A stretch of 64,000 nucleotides of DNA from JBBRHQ01 sp963781345 (GTDB lineage Bacteria > Actinomycetota > Thermoleophilia > Solirubrobacterales > 70-9), in assembly GCA_963781345.1 (NCBI GenBank), contig CAWAFQ010000007.1, positions 182,044 to 246,043 of the forward strand. The letters are read 5' to 3'. The position numbers and the translations under genes were made by a program. Position 1 is the first letter of the stretch. The number at the start of each line of letters is the position of its first letter. The notes beneath the pieces are model-generated. The model had not been told where the DNA came from. It saw nothing but the letters and a program-made list of their open reading frames with translations, and searched no databases. Shown piece after piece: positions 26,769 through 34,827 of this stretch.

Positions 26769-27310
26769 CAGTAGACGCGATAGGCCTGGCGCGAGATGAA
26801 GAAGCCGTGGCCGCTGCCGGAGTTCCGGCACGCGATCCCGGCTTCGCTGCTAACGCAGCTCAGTGAGCCGGCCGCCGTCGAGCGGCCGTAGCCGAGGACC
26901 GGAGCCGAGGGGTTGAGGGTCGTGTCACCGGCGCAGACGAGGTGGCCGCTGCCGACGGTCGAGACCTCCACACCCTGCCCGTAGTCGACGGGGCAATCGG
27001 GCGGGTTCGGAGGCGGTGACCAGGTGCGCTCCCTGATGTCGCAGCGGACCGAGCGGGCGCTCATCGCGCAACCGATGTTCGCGCTCGGCGAGCGGAAGCT
27101 CGAGAGCGCCGGACCGTGTGTGGCCGCGGTCGTCTCCCCGCCTGAGGTGGTCGTCGTGGTCGTGCCCGGCGGCGGCACCTCGGTCACCGTCCTCTCCGTC
27201 ACCGTGCTCTGGACCGTGACCGTCTCGGTCCCGCCCGAGCCACAGGCGGCCAGGCCGACGGCGCCGAGGGCAAGCAGGACGCTGAGCGCGAAAGTGCGAT
27301 TTACCCGCAT
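26768..27310 (-). CDS. Lipoprotein with DUF6636-like domain
   Basis: A 180-residue protein with a lipoprotein signal (MRVNRTFALSVLLALGAVG, lipobox LAAC with Cys near residue 23). It then has a Thr-rich linker (about 30-65) and a compact domain FRSPSANIGCAMSARSVRCDI...W. The pattern of cysteines and FRSPSxNIxC is that of DUF6636, an actinobacterial exported domain of unknown function. It should be anchored to the outer face of the membrane. It is convergent with the reductase and upstream of rlmN on the same strand (49-base gap after its 5' end). Confidence 0.8.
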   Translation of the reverse strand: MRVNRTFALSVLLALGAVGLAACGSGGTETVTVQSTVTERTVTEVPPPGTTTTTTSGGETTAATHGPALSSFRSPSANIGCAMSARSVRCDIRERTWSPPPNPPDCPVDYGQGVEVSTVGSGHLVCAGDTTLNPSAPVLGYGRSTAAGSLSCVSSEAGIACRNSGSGHGFFISRQAYRVY

Positions 27311-27359
27311 AGTGATGGTCGATTGAACACTGGGCAGCGGCGGCCGGGCGGTCAGGCGG

Positions 27360-28346
27360 TCAGGCGACGCTCGCGGCGAGTTGGCCGCAGGCGGCGTCGA
27401 TGTCGCGGCCGCGGGTGAGTCGCACTGTCGCCGGGACGCCCTCGCTTCGGAGAACGGCGCGGAAGCTCTCGATCGCCTCGCGGCTCGAGCCCTCGAAGCC
27501 GGTGCCCGTGGGGTTGTAGGGGATCAGGTTGACCTTGAAGGCGCGGCTGGGCGTGAGCGCGGCCGCCAGCGCCACGGCCTGCTCGGGGCGGTCGTTGACG
27601 CCGGCGAGCATCAGGTACTCGATGAAGACCTTGCGCCGGCGGGCGGCGTGCCAGGCACGGCAGGACTCGAGGACCTCTGCCAGCGGATAGCGCTCGTTGA
27701 CCGGCATCAGCTCCGAGCGCAGCGCATCCTCGGCGGCGTGAAGCGACAGTGCCAGGCGAACGGACGGGCCCTCCCTCGCCATCCGCTCGATCCCCGGCAC
27801 CCAGCCGACCGTGGAAACCGTCGTGTGGGCGCCCGAGACGCCGGCGTCGGGCAGCCGCTCGCAGGCGGCGAATACGGCATCGAGGTTCATCATCGGCTCC
27901 CCCATGCCCATGAAGACGGCGTGATTGATCTCGCCTTCGCGGCGGAAATGAAGCGCCTGGTCGAGGATCTCCGAGGCGCTCAGATTGCGGCCGAAGCTCA
28001 TCCGCCCGGTCGCGCAGAAGGCGCAGGTCAGCGGGCATCCCGACTGGCTCGAGAGGCAGACCGAGCGGCGACCGTCGCGATAACGCATCAGCACCGCCTC
28101 GACCGGACGGCCATCGATGGTCTCGAACAGGGCCTTCTCGGTTCCGTCCCGAGAGCGGGCCGTGCGGGAAAGGGTGAGTGAGGAGATCGGCACCTCACTC
28201 GCGAGCCGCTCGCGCAGGGCCAGTGAGAGGTTGGTCATCTCCGCATAGGAACCGGCGCCGCGCGCAACCCATTCCCACACCTGCCGGGCGCGGTAATCGG
28301 GCTCTGCTGCATCGGCGATCACGGACTCGAGCGCGGTGAGGTCCAT
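27360..28346 (-). CDS. rlmN: 23S rRNA (A2503-C2)/tRNA methyltransferase
   Basis: A radical-SAM enzyme that adds a methyl group to C2 of adenosine 2503 in 23S rRNA (and A37 of some tRNAs). I chose the ATG at 28346 (MDLTALESVIADAAEPDYRA), giving 328 residues. Upstream in-frame sequence looks unrelated. Seen are the cluster motif CPLTCAFCATG (about 115-125), MGMGEPMMNLD (about 155-165), the SLHAAEDALRSELMPVN block (about 204-220), KVFIEYLMLAGVND and a late Cys in DAACGQLA that fits the catalytic Cys. Cfr-type resistance relatives share these motifs, but chromosomal context favours RlmN. Confidence 0.93.
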   Translation of the reverse strand: MDLTALESVIADAAEPDYRARQVWEWVARGAGSYAEMTNLSLALRERLASEVPISSLTLSRTARSRDGTEKALFETIDGRPVEAVLMRYRDGRRSVCLSSQSGCPLTCAFCATGRMSFGRNLSASEILDQALHFRREGEINHAVFMGMGEPMMNLDAVFAACERLPDAGVSGAHTTVSTVGWVPGIERMAREGPSVRLALSLHAAEDALRSELMPVNERYPLAEVLESCRAWHAARRRKVFIEYLMLAGVNDRPEQAVALAAALTPSRAFKVNLIPYNPTGTGFEGSSREAIESFRAVLRSEGVPATVRLTRGRDIDAACGQLAASVA

Positions 28347-28537
28347 GCCCAGAAGTCTGCCACCGAGCACCCATCCTCGGGGGTCAGGATGGTCGGCGAT
28401 CGCTGGAGCGGTTACCCGGGAGCACTGGACGGGCCCACCAGGAGCCGTCACCAGGGATCGGTCGGAGACCGAGAACCATTTCCTCACCCGCGCCGGCAAG
28501 GCCCTCCACAGAGCCAAGAACGACGCTCGCGACCGGG

Positions 28538-28589
28538 TGATCAGCACCTGATCAGACGGCTTCTGTTAGGTTCCCCTAATTAGGGAACC
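28538..28589 (+). promoter_or_regulatory. Palindrome-rich operator upstream of FTR1 genes
   Basis: Two TGATCAG copies lie 11 bases apart (28538-28544, 28549-28555), each holding the palindrome TGATCA. They are followed by TTAGG-TTCC-CCTAA (28566-28579), the perfect palindrome CCTAATTAGG (28575-28584) and the longer GGTTCCC...GGGAACC (28569-28589). The TTAGG/CCTAA arms recall DtxR/IdeR iron boxes. The site ends 42 bases before the first iron permease. The rest of 28347-28630 holds no gene I trust. I infer iron-responsive control. Confidence 0.6.
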
Positions 28590-28630
28590 CTGAGGGGACC
28601 TGCCTGTACTTCGAGACCCGGCAAGGCGCG

Positions 28631-29659
28631 ATGAGCGAGACCACCACCCCAGACGACGGTGCCCGGCTTCCGGTGAGCACCCGCAGGCTCGCCTGGTGGA
28701 TCGGCGGCTTGGCGCTCATCTCCTTCGTCGTCTACCTGATGGCGACCGCCAGGACCGGGCCCGTCGACCCGACCGGGGTGACGCATACGCAGAGCCACGC
28801 CACCGTGGTCTTCAACACGGCGGCGATCGTCTTTCGCGAAGGCCTCGAGGCCGTTCTCATCTTCGCCGCGGTGACCGCAAGCTTCCTGGGCGCCAACAGG
28901 GTCCACCGCCGCCCGGTGATCCTCGGGGCAGCCCTCGCCTTCGCCGCAGGCGTCGCGACTTGGTTCGTGTTCGACGCGATCCTTGGCTTCGCCTCGCCGC
29001 TGGGGCCTAGGCTCGAGGCGATCACCGGCTTTGTCGCGATCGCGGTGCTGCTGGTCATCCTCAACTGGTTCGTCCACAACGTCTACTGGACAGGGTGGAT
29101 CTCCCGCCACCATCGGCAGAGGCGGCGCCTCCTCGGCATGACCGGGATGGCGGCCACCGTCGGTCTGGTTGCGCTGGGTTTCACCAGCGTCTACCGCGAA
29201 GGCTTCGAGGTCGTCCTCTTCCTGCAGGCGCTGAAGGTGAAGTCCGGTGGCGGCGTCGTACTCGAAGGGCTGCTGATCGGTCTCGCCGGCACCGCGATCG
29301 TCGGGGCGCTCACCTTCTGGCTGCACCATCGCCTCCCCTACAAGCGAATGCTCGTGCTGACGGGGGTGATGGTGGGAGCCGTGCTCGTAGTGATGATCGG
29401 CGGCACCGCGCTCTCCTTCATGGATCTCGGCTGGATCTCGAGCCATCCCACCCCTTTCGGTGTCCCTGCGTGGATTGGGAGTTGGTTCGAGATCTACCCC
29501 TACTGGGAGACGATCGCGGCCCAGGTACTCGCCGCGACCTTCGTCGTCGGGTCCTACTTCCTCGCCCGTCACCTGCAGGTGACCCGTCCGCAGCGACTGG
29601 GCCGGCCGGTCGCCCAGCACGCCGATGGTCCACCGCCCCTGGCAACCGAAACGACCTGA
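28631..29659 (+). CDS. FTR1-family iron permease
   Basis: A 342-residue inner-membrane protein of the FTR1/EfeU family, which imports ferric or ferrous iron. It has seven to eight hydrophobic spans, two with the family's Fe-binding motif: FREGLEAVLI (about 75-84) and YREGFEVVLFLQ (about 193-204). The N-terminal 25 residues are polar. It is the first of two tandem, non-identical permeases (13-base gap) behind a palindrome-rich operator. No EfeO or EfeB partner is found in the window, so how iron reaches it is unclear. Confidence 0.9.
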   Translation: MSETTTPDDGARLPVSTRRLAWWIGGLALISFVVYLMATARTGPVDPTGVTHTQSHATVVFNTAAIVFREGLEAVLIFAAVTASFLGANRVHRRPVILGAALAFAAGVATWFVFDAILGFASPLGPRLEAITGFVAIAVLLVILNWFVHNVYWTGWISRHHRQRRRLLGMTGMAATVGLVALGFTSVYREGFEVVLFLQALKVKSGGGVVLEGLLIGLAGTAIVGALTFWLHHRLPYKRMLVLTGVMVGAVLVVMIGGTALSFMDLGWISSHPTPFGVPAWIGSWFEIYPYWETIAAQVLAATFVVGSYFLARHLQVTRPQRLGRPVAQHADGPPPLATETT

Positions 29660-29672
29660 GAGGGGCCACGCC

Positions 29673-30533
29673 GTGATCCCGACATTCGTCATAGGCCTGA
29701 GAGAGGGGGTCGAGGCCTCCCTGATCATCGGCATCATCGCCGCCTTCTTGGTCAGCGAGGGTCGCCGCGACGCCCTCTCGAAGATGTGGCTGGGAGTCGG
29801 GGTCGCCGTCGCACTCTGCATCGCGGTTGCGATCACTCTGCGGCTCGTCGACCAAGAGCTTCCCGAGCGCGGGCAGGAGGGCCTGGCGACGGTGATCAGC
29901 CTGATCGCGGTCGCTGCCGTGACCTACATGATCGTCTGGATGCGGCGCCACGCGCGCGGGATCCGCGCCTCGCTCGAGGGCAGCGCGGCCGAGGCGCTGA
30001 TTGCGGGCTCGACGCTGGCCCTGGTCGGGATGGCATTCCTCGCCGTCCTGCGCGAGGGCTTCGAGACCTCGGTCTTTCTGCTCGCGGCCTTTCAGGATTC
30101 CAAGAACACCCTCGCCGCCGGGGCCGGGGCGGTGATCGGGATCCTCGCCGCGATCGGCATCGGCATCGGCCTCTACCGCGGCGGCATCAAGCTCAACCTC
30201 GCTCGCTTCTTCAGGATCACCGGGATCGTGCTCGTCTTCGTCGCCGCCGGGCTGCTGGCCAGCGCCATGCACACCGCTCACGAGGCCGGGTGGCTGGTCG
30301 GGCTGCAATCGCAGGCGGCCGACCTCTCCTGGCTGGTTCGCCCGGGGACGGTGTCGGGCTCGCTGCTCACCGGGATGCTCGGGCTGCAACCGAAGCCTGC
30401 CCTGGCCGAGGGCCTTGCCTTCGTCCTCTACGCCGTACCGATGGCGCTCTACGTGATCTGGCCCGACCGCCGCCGGCCCAGCCGCAGGCGGGCGGAGTCC
30501 CCGGCGGCGCTTCCGGCGGGAACCACCGCCTGA
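29673..30533 (+). CDS. FTR1-family iron permease, second copy
   Basis: A 286-residue second FTR1-type permease. I start it at GTG 29673 (MIPTFVIGLREGVEASLI) because a GAGAGGGG ribosome site lies 8-12 bases upstream and the first REG-E motif begins at once, as in EfeU. The second motif is LREGFETSVFLLAA (about 125-138). There are seven predicted spans and a short basic tail. It is closer to the classic EfeU layout than its neighbour, so the pair is probably not a recent duplication. They may form a hetero-complex or serve different conditions. Confidence 0.9.
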   Translation: MIPTFVIGLREGVEASLIIGIIAAFLVSEGRRDALSKMWLGVGVAVALCIAVAITLRLVDQELPERGQEGLATVISLIAVAAVTYMIVWMRRHARGIRASLEGSAAEALIAGSTLALVGMAFLAVLREGFETSVFLLAAFQDSKNTLAAGAGAVIGILAAIGIGIGLYRGGIKLNLARFFRITGIVLVFVAAGLLASAMHTAHEAGWLVGLQSQAADLSWLVRPGTVSGSLLTGMLGLQPKPALAEGLAFVLYAVPMALYVIWPDRRRPSRRRAESPAALPAGTTA

Positions 30534-30540
30534 GCGTCGC

Positions 30541-31368
30541 TCAGGGTTGCTTGCCCTCCGAGTCCCCCTGATCCTCGGAGTCTGGACCCTCGCCTCCGAG
30601 CGGGCTGGGCAAGTGTGGCGTTCCACCGATCCGGTCCTGCCAGCGGCGGTAGCGGGCCTCGCTGCGCGCAGCCCGCCGCTTCGCCTTCGACATCTTCTTG
30701 CCCTCGGGCTCGTAGAAGCGCCGCGCCCACGGCGACCCGGGTTTGGCGGCGCGAATCGAGCCGACCAACGAGAACACGGGGATGAAGAAGCCGACCAGGC
30801 CAGTCCAGAGCTTGCCCTTGAATAGGGCGATGAAGCAGAGGGTGAGATCGATCGCAACGATGGCGACGACGCTCAGGATCGAATCGGTGTTGCCCTCGTT
30901 GCCGCCGAACGGCGCGAAGCCAAGGACCACGGCTCCGCCGATGATCGCCGCGACGATGGTCGCGTCTATGGAGCGCCTGCCCTCCTCGGACCAGTAGACG
31001 TCCTCGAGATGGAGCCAGAGGGCGAACTCGTCGAGCGTCAGGCCGCAACCGATGCCGAAGGCGACGGCGAAGATCTCCAGCCAGGGGCTGTCGGGCTGCA
31101 GCGCGAACTGCAGGAACCCGGCGAGGATTATGAGGACGATGCCGAAGACCAGGTGGTGGATGTGGAGGCCGCCCGGCTTGACGCTGCCCGGCCACCACGG
31201 GACCTTCGGGCTGCGCATCAGGCGGGTGCTGAGGCGGATGAAGCCGAACGAGAGCAGGAAGGCGAGCAGGAGCAGGATCCCCGCCCGCTGCCCATCTCCC
31301 CCGAGGGAGCTGTTGCCGGCGTCGAACTTGATCGTGACCTCGGCGAGCAGGGGCGCCACGAAGCCCAT
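30541..31368 (-). CDS. Conserved membrane protein with HIHH motif
   Basis: A 275-residue protein with six or seven membrane spans. Notable motifs are GGLHIHHLVFGIVL (about 68-81) and LTLDEFALWLHLEDVYWSEEGR (as LTLDEFALWLHLED and VYWSEEGR, about 111-132). These recur in an actinobacterial family of unknown function. The His cluster and the acidic pair lie at membrane edges and could bind metal. The C-terminus is a soluble Lys/Arg/Ser-rich tail. Its ATG overlaps the stop of a 46-codon ORF (TGATG), so they are translationally coupled. It converges on the FTR1 pair (7-base gap). Confidence 0.75.
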   Translation of the reverse strand: MGFVAPLLAEVTIKFDAGNSSLGGDGQRAGILLLLAFLLSFGFIRLSTRLMRSPKVPWWPGSVKPGGLHIHHLVFGIVLIILAGFLQFALQPDSPWLEIFAVAFGIGCGLTLDEFALWLHLEDVYWSEEGRRSIDATIVAAIIGGAVVLGFAPFGGNEGNTDSILSVVAIVAIDLTLCFIALFKGKLWTGLVGFFIPVFSLVGSIRAAKPGSPWARRFYEPEGKKMSKAKRRAARSEARYRRWQDRIGGTPHLPSPLGGEGPDSEDQGDSEGKQP

Positions 31369-31508
31369 CAGCGGCCCTGCATCGCCGCGCAGACCGCAAG
31401 CGCGTCAGCCCGGCGCAGCTTCGCGCCGGCCCCGGCGGGGGCCGCCGCGAGCATCGCCGCCGCAGCGGCGAGGGTGATCCACAGGGGCAGACGTCCTGGC
31501 AATTGCAC
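31368..31508 (-). CDS. Small coupled exported or membrane peptide
   Basis: A 46-codon ORF starting GTG: MQLPGRLPLWITLAAAAAML, then AAAPAGAGAKLRRADALAV and CAAMQGR. The first 28 residues look like a signal peptide or single span with an AGA cleavage-like site. The mature end would be about 18 residues with one Cys. Its stop TGA overlaps the start of the HIHH membrane protein (TGATG), the reason for believing it is translated. The ribosome site is weak. It may be a leader controlling translation of the next gene or a small subunit. Confidence 0.45.
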   Translation of the reverse strand: MQLPGRLPLWITLAAAAAMLAAAPAGAGAKLRRADALAVCAAMQGR

Positions 31509-31517
31509 GGCCCCAGA

Positions 31518-32711
31518 TTATCCCGACTCGCCTGCGGGGGAGCCGGGGGGGCGCCTGAGCAGGCCGACGAGCAGGGTCAGCCCGCAGAGCCCGGCGAGAA
31601 GCAGGTAGGGGACGGCGTCACTCGAGGCCTCTGCCAATCCAGCGCCGCCTGCGGATCCGATCGCCTGTCCCCCGCCCCAGGCGAGATTCCAGAGGCCGAA
31701 GGCGACGCCCTGTCCCAGCCCACGGCTCTCAGCCGCCTTGGAGAGAAGGGCGCTGGCGGGCACCCACGGCGAGCCGAAGGCGACACAGGCTGCGACCAGC
31801 GCGACCGCATAGGGCACGACCGCATCCGGCAGCGGCAGGATCAGCGCCATCACGATGCAGGCTGCGAGACCCAGCCGGGCGACGGGATAGGGACCCCGGC
31901 GGTCGGCGAGTCTGCCGAAGGCGGGACTGAACAGCGCCTCTACCGCGGTGCAGATCAAGAAGATCACCGCGATCACGGCCGTGCCGGCGCCGAGGACGTC
32001 GAGGCGGAGCGGCGCCAGTACCTCGAAGACGCCGAACAGCATCGACGGCAGCGCCGTGAACCAGATCCCGGCCCGGATCCGCGGCTCGGCGCGGGCCGCC
32101 GCGATCAGGTCACCGACCGTGTCCGGGCGCCCGGGCCCGGGAGCGGGGATCGCCAGCGCGAGGACGCCGAGGCCGGCGATCACGGCCCCCAGCAGGCTGA
32201 AGACCAGTTCCGGGCTGGTCAGGGTCGCCGCACCTCCGACCACCGGGCCGAGCAGGGCGCCGGCTATCCCGATCCCGACGGCGGCGCCGATCAGCTCCCC
32301 GCGACGCTCCGCCGGAGCATCCGAGACCAGCCACGTCAGCCCTCCGGCCCAGAGACAGGAGCCCCCGGCGCCCTGGATGAAGCGGGAGGCGTCGAGCCAG
32401 GCGGTGTCGTGGCCGAAGCCGAAGGCCACGCTCGAGGCCGAGAGCAGCGTCACTCCCACCAGCACCGTCTGCCGGGAGCCGATCCGCGCGACCAGGAAAC
32501 CGGCCGGCACTGCGAAGGCGATCGTGCCGAAGGCGTAGAACGCCGACAGCGTCCCCGCCGAGGCCTTGGTCAGCCCGAGGTTCTCGACGTAGTACGGCAG
32601 CAGCGGCGTCAGCACCGCGTAGAACATCGTCTCGACGAGGACCATCCCCCCGACGAGCGCGAACAGCCGCCTGTCGATTGCTCCCCGCGGCTCTCTGGCG
32701 CCGTCAGTCAC
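31518..32711 (-). CDS. MFS transporter
   Basis: A 397-residue major facilitator protein with 12 predicted spans. The loop 2-3 motif is GFLVARIGSRQTVLVG (about 78-93, a variant of the G-x-x-x-D-R-x-G-R motif A) and there is a second-half FGRLADRRGPYPV (about 268-280). RFIQGAGGSCLWAGG lies in helix 4. This is the drug/metabolite efflux style, but the substrate is unknown. It starts 137 bases from recQ, divergent, with a tandem repeat between. It is upstream of the micro-ORF and HIHH gene on the same strand and could lead that operon (9-base gap). Confidence 0.88.
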   Translation of the reverse strand: MTDGAREPRGAIDRRLFALVGGMVLVETMFYAVLTPLLPYYVENLGLTKASAGTLSAFYAFGTIAFAVPAGFLVARIGSRQTVLVGVTLLSASSVAFGFGHDTAWLDASRFIQGAGGSCLWAGGLTWLVSDAPAERRGELIGAAVGIGIAGALLGPVVGGAATLTSPELVFSLLGAVIAGLGVLALAIPAPGPGRPDTVGDLIAAARAEPRIRAGIWFTALPSMLFGVFEVLAPLRLDVLGAGTAVIAVIFLICTAVEALFSPAFGRLADRRGPYPVARLGLAACIVMALILPLPDAVVPYAVALVAACVAFGSPWVPASALLSKAAESRGLGQGVAFGLWNLAWGGGQAIGSAGGAGLAEASSDAVPYLLLAGLCGLTLLVGLLRRPPGSPAGESG

Positions 32712-32730
32712 CTGGCGGGGCCCAGGCTAT

Positions 32731-32820
32731 CGCCGGGGCGAGCCGTCACATGGCCGGGCCCGGGCCGCCGCCGGGGCGAGCCGTCACATGGCAGGGCCCG
32801 GGCCGCCGCCGGGGCGAGCC
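32731..32820. repeat. 38-bp tandem repeat, about 2.4 copies
   Basis: The unit starts CGCCGGGGCGAGCCGTCACA and continues TGGCCGGGCCCGGGCCGC. It begins at 32731, 32769 and 32807 with one mismatch between the full copies. It fills the gap between the divergent MFS and recQ genes and is rich in GGGCCC/CCCGGG palindromes. It may sit within or between their promoters. Confidence 0.8.
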
Positions 32821-32848
32821 CATCCACCGCCTGCCTTAGGCTCGATGA

Positions 32849-34714
32849 ATGCCCGCCCCGGAGCTCGACCCCAACCAGGCAGAGGCGCAGCTTGCTCTGC
32901 GCGGCCTCGCCGACGTCGAGCCGGGGGCCGGCGGCGCCCCGATGCGCCAATACGAGGGCCCTCCGGAACCGGACGCGCTGATCGCCCATGTCGGCCTCTC
33001 CGAGTTCCGCCCCGGCCAGCGGGAGGCTGTCGAGGCCGGCCTCCGTGGCCGCGATGCGCTGATCGTGATGCCGACCGGCGGTGGCAAGAGCCTCTGCTAC
33101 CAGCTGCCCGGGCTCGCCAGCGGTGACCTGACGATCGTGGTCAGCCCCCTGATCGCGCTGATGGCCGACCAGTGGAAGCGGCTGATCGCCGGCGGCCACC
33201 CGGCGGTGATGATCGCCTCCGGCCTCCCCGAGGAGCAGACCCGGGAGGCATTCGCGCGGATCCGAAGCGGCGAGGCGCGGATCGTCTACTGCTCTCCCGA
33301 GCGATTCGGCTCGACCCGCCTTTCTCGACGCGATCTCGAGCCGCCGCGTCGACCTGATGGCGGTCGACGAGGCCCACTGCCTCTCCGAGTGGGGGCACGA
33401 CTTCCGCCCCGACTACCTGCGCCTGCCGAAGGCGCTCGAGCGGCTCGGCCGCCCGGCGGTGATGGCCTGCACGGCGACCGCGACCGAGGAGGTCGCCGCC
33501 GAGGTTGTCGCCCGCCTCGGGCTCCGCGACCCACTGATGATCCGCTCCGGCTTCGACCGCCCCAACCTCTCCTTCGACATCGTCCGGCTCGAGGGCGACC
33601 GGTTCGAAGGCGCGCAAGCAGGCGCTGCTCGAGATCGGCCTCGCCGACCCGGCCAACCGCCCGGCGATCGTCTACTGCGGCACCCGCCGCGACACCGAGG
33701 CCGTGGCGGAGGCGATCAGCGAGCGCCGGCCTGATCAGCGTCGCCTACCACGCCGGGATGGCGCCGGACGAGCGCGCCTCCGCCCAGCACCGCTTCATGA
33801 CCGGCGACGCCGACGTGATCGTCGCCACCAACGCCTTCGGGATGGGCGTGGACAAGGCCAACGTGCGCTCGGTCTGGCACTGGGCGATCCCGACCAGCGT
33901 CGAGGCCTACTACCAGGAGGCGGGGCGCGCCGGTCGCGACGGACTTCCGCTCGCGCGCGGTGCTGCTGGCGATGCGCTCCGACCTCGGCCGCCTCGTTCG
34001 CTTCATCGAGCAGCGCAACGTCGAGCCGTCCGAGGTCGCCGCCTACGTCGAGCGCCTGCGCCGCGCAGCCGACGACGACGGCGCGCTGGTGATCGAGAAT
34101 CCCCGCTTCGAGGAGGAGCGGATCCCGCTGGCGATCGCCGAGCGCACCGGCGCGCTGCTGATCGAGCCCGCCGGCGGCGCGCGGCTGCAGATCCAGCTCA
34201 GCGGCGAGCTCGACCTCGGCCGCACCACCCGCGCCTGCCGCGAAGCGACCGACCGCAGCTGGCGCGCCTACCGCGCCGTCGACGCCTTCAGCTTCTCGGC
34301 GACCTGCCGGCGCCGCCAGCTGCTCGACCACTTCGGCGACGACGCCGAGGGCCGCGCCGAGGGGCGCTGCTGCGACGTCTGCGACCCCGAAGCCTGGCTC
34401 CCCGACCCCGAGTCGATCGACGATCCGGCGAAAGCGGAGCCCGCGCAAGAGCGGCTCCACCGCCGCCCCCGAGCTCGAGCTCTCGGCCGCCGACGGTGAG
34501 CCTGTTCGAGGCGTTGCGGGCCTGGAGGATGCAGGCGGCGGCCGGCAAGCCCGCCTACACGGTCGCCCACGACCGCACCCTCGAGGCGATCGCCGCGGCA
34601 AGGCCGGCGAGCGCCGAGCAGCTGGGCGAGATCCACGGCGTCGGCCCGAGCTTCATCCGCAAGCACGCCGGCGAGGTCCTGGGGATCGTCGCCGGCCAGC
34701 AGCTGGCCGCCTGA
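32849..34714 (+). pseudogene. recQ: RecQ-family DNA helicase, frameshifted
   Basis: A 3'-5' ATP-dependent DNA helicase for recombination and fork repair. The frame opens with LSEFRPGQREAVEAGL and Walker A MPTGGGKSLCYQLP. It then needs five single-base frame changes (near 33314, 33602, 33725, 33952 and 34440) to continue through AVDEAHCLSEWGHDFRPDY (DEAH box), TATATEEV, YHAGMAPDERASAQ, VATNAFGMGVDKANVR, YYQEAGRAGRDG and the zinc-binding CRRRQLL...CCDVC. It returns to the first frame for the HRDC domain (VSLFEALRAWRMQAA to the stop). All helicase motifs survive, which argues for sequence error rather than decay. Span of about 620 codons is normal. Confidence 0.85.
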
Positions 34715-34731
34715 CCCCTGACCCGTCGAGA

Positions 34732-34766
34732 CTGACGTTTCCGCTGGTATGCAACGGAAACGTCAG
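34732..34766. repeat. 12-bp stem hairpin after recQ
   Basis: CTGACGTTTCCG at 34732-34743 pairs perfectly with CGGAAACGTCAG at 34755-34766 around an 11-base loop. It lies 17 bases after the recQ stop, without a T-run. It may act as a transcription stop or mRNA end, or belong to the family of unrelated-sequence hairpins also seen near 15.0 and 40.4 kb. Confidence 0.65.
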
Positions 34767-34827
34767 GTTCGGCCCGGGGAGGGGGTTGCGGCGCCTGGGT
34801 GAGGTGGCTTTCTGCGATGCTCGGGAC

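Noticed and set aside
28347..28551. N-terminal extension of rlmN and a plus-strand small frame at 28336-28551
   Set aside because: Neither shows conserved residues; the extension would precede the RlmN start motif by 67 unrelated residues. I treat the stretch as control region.
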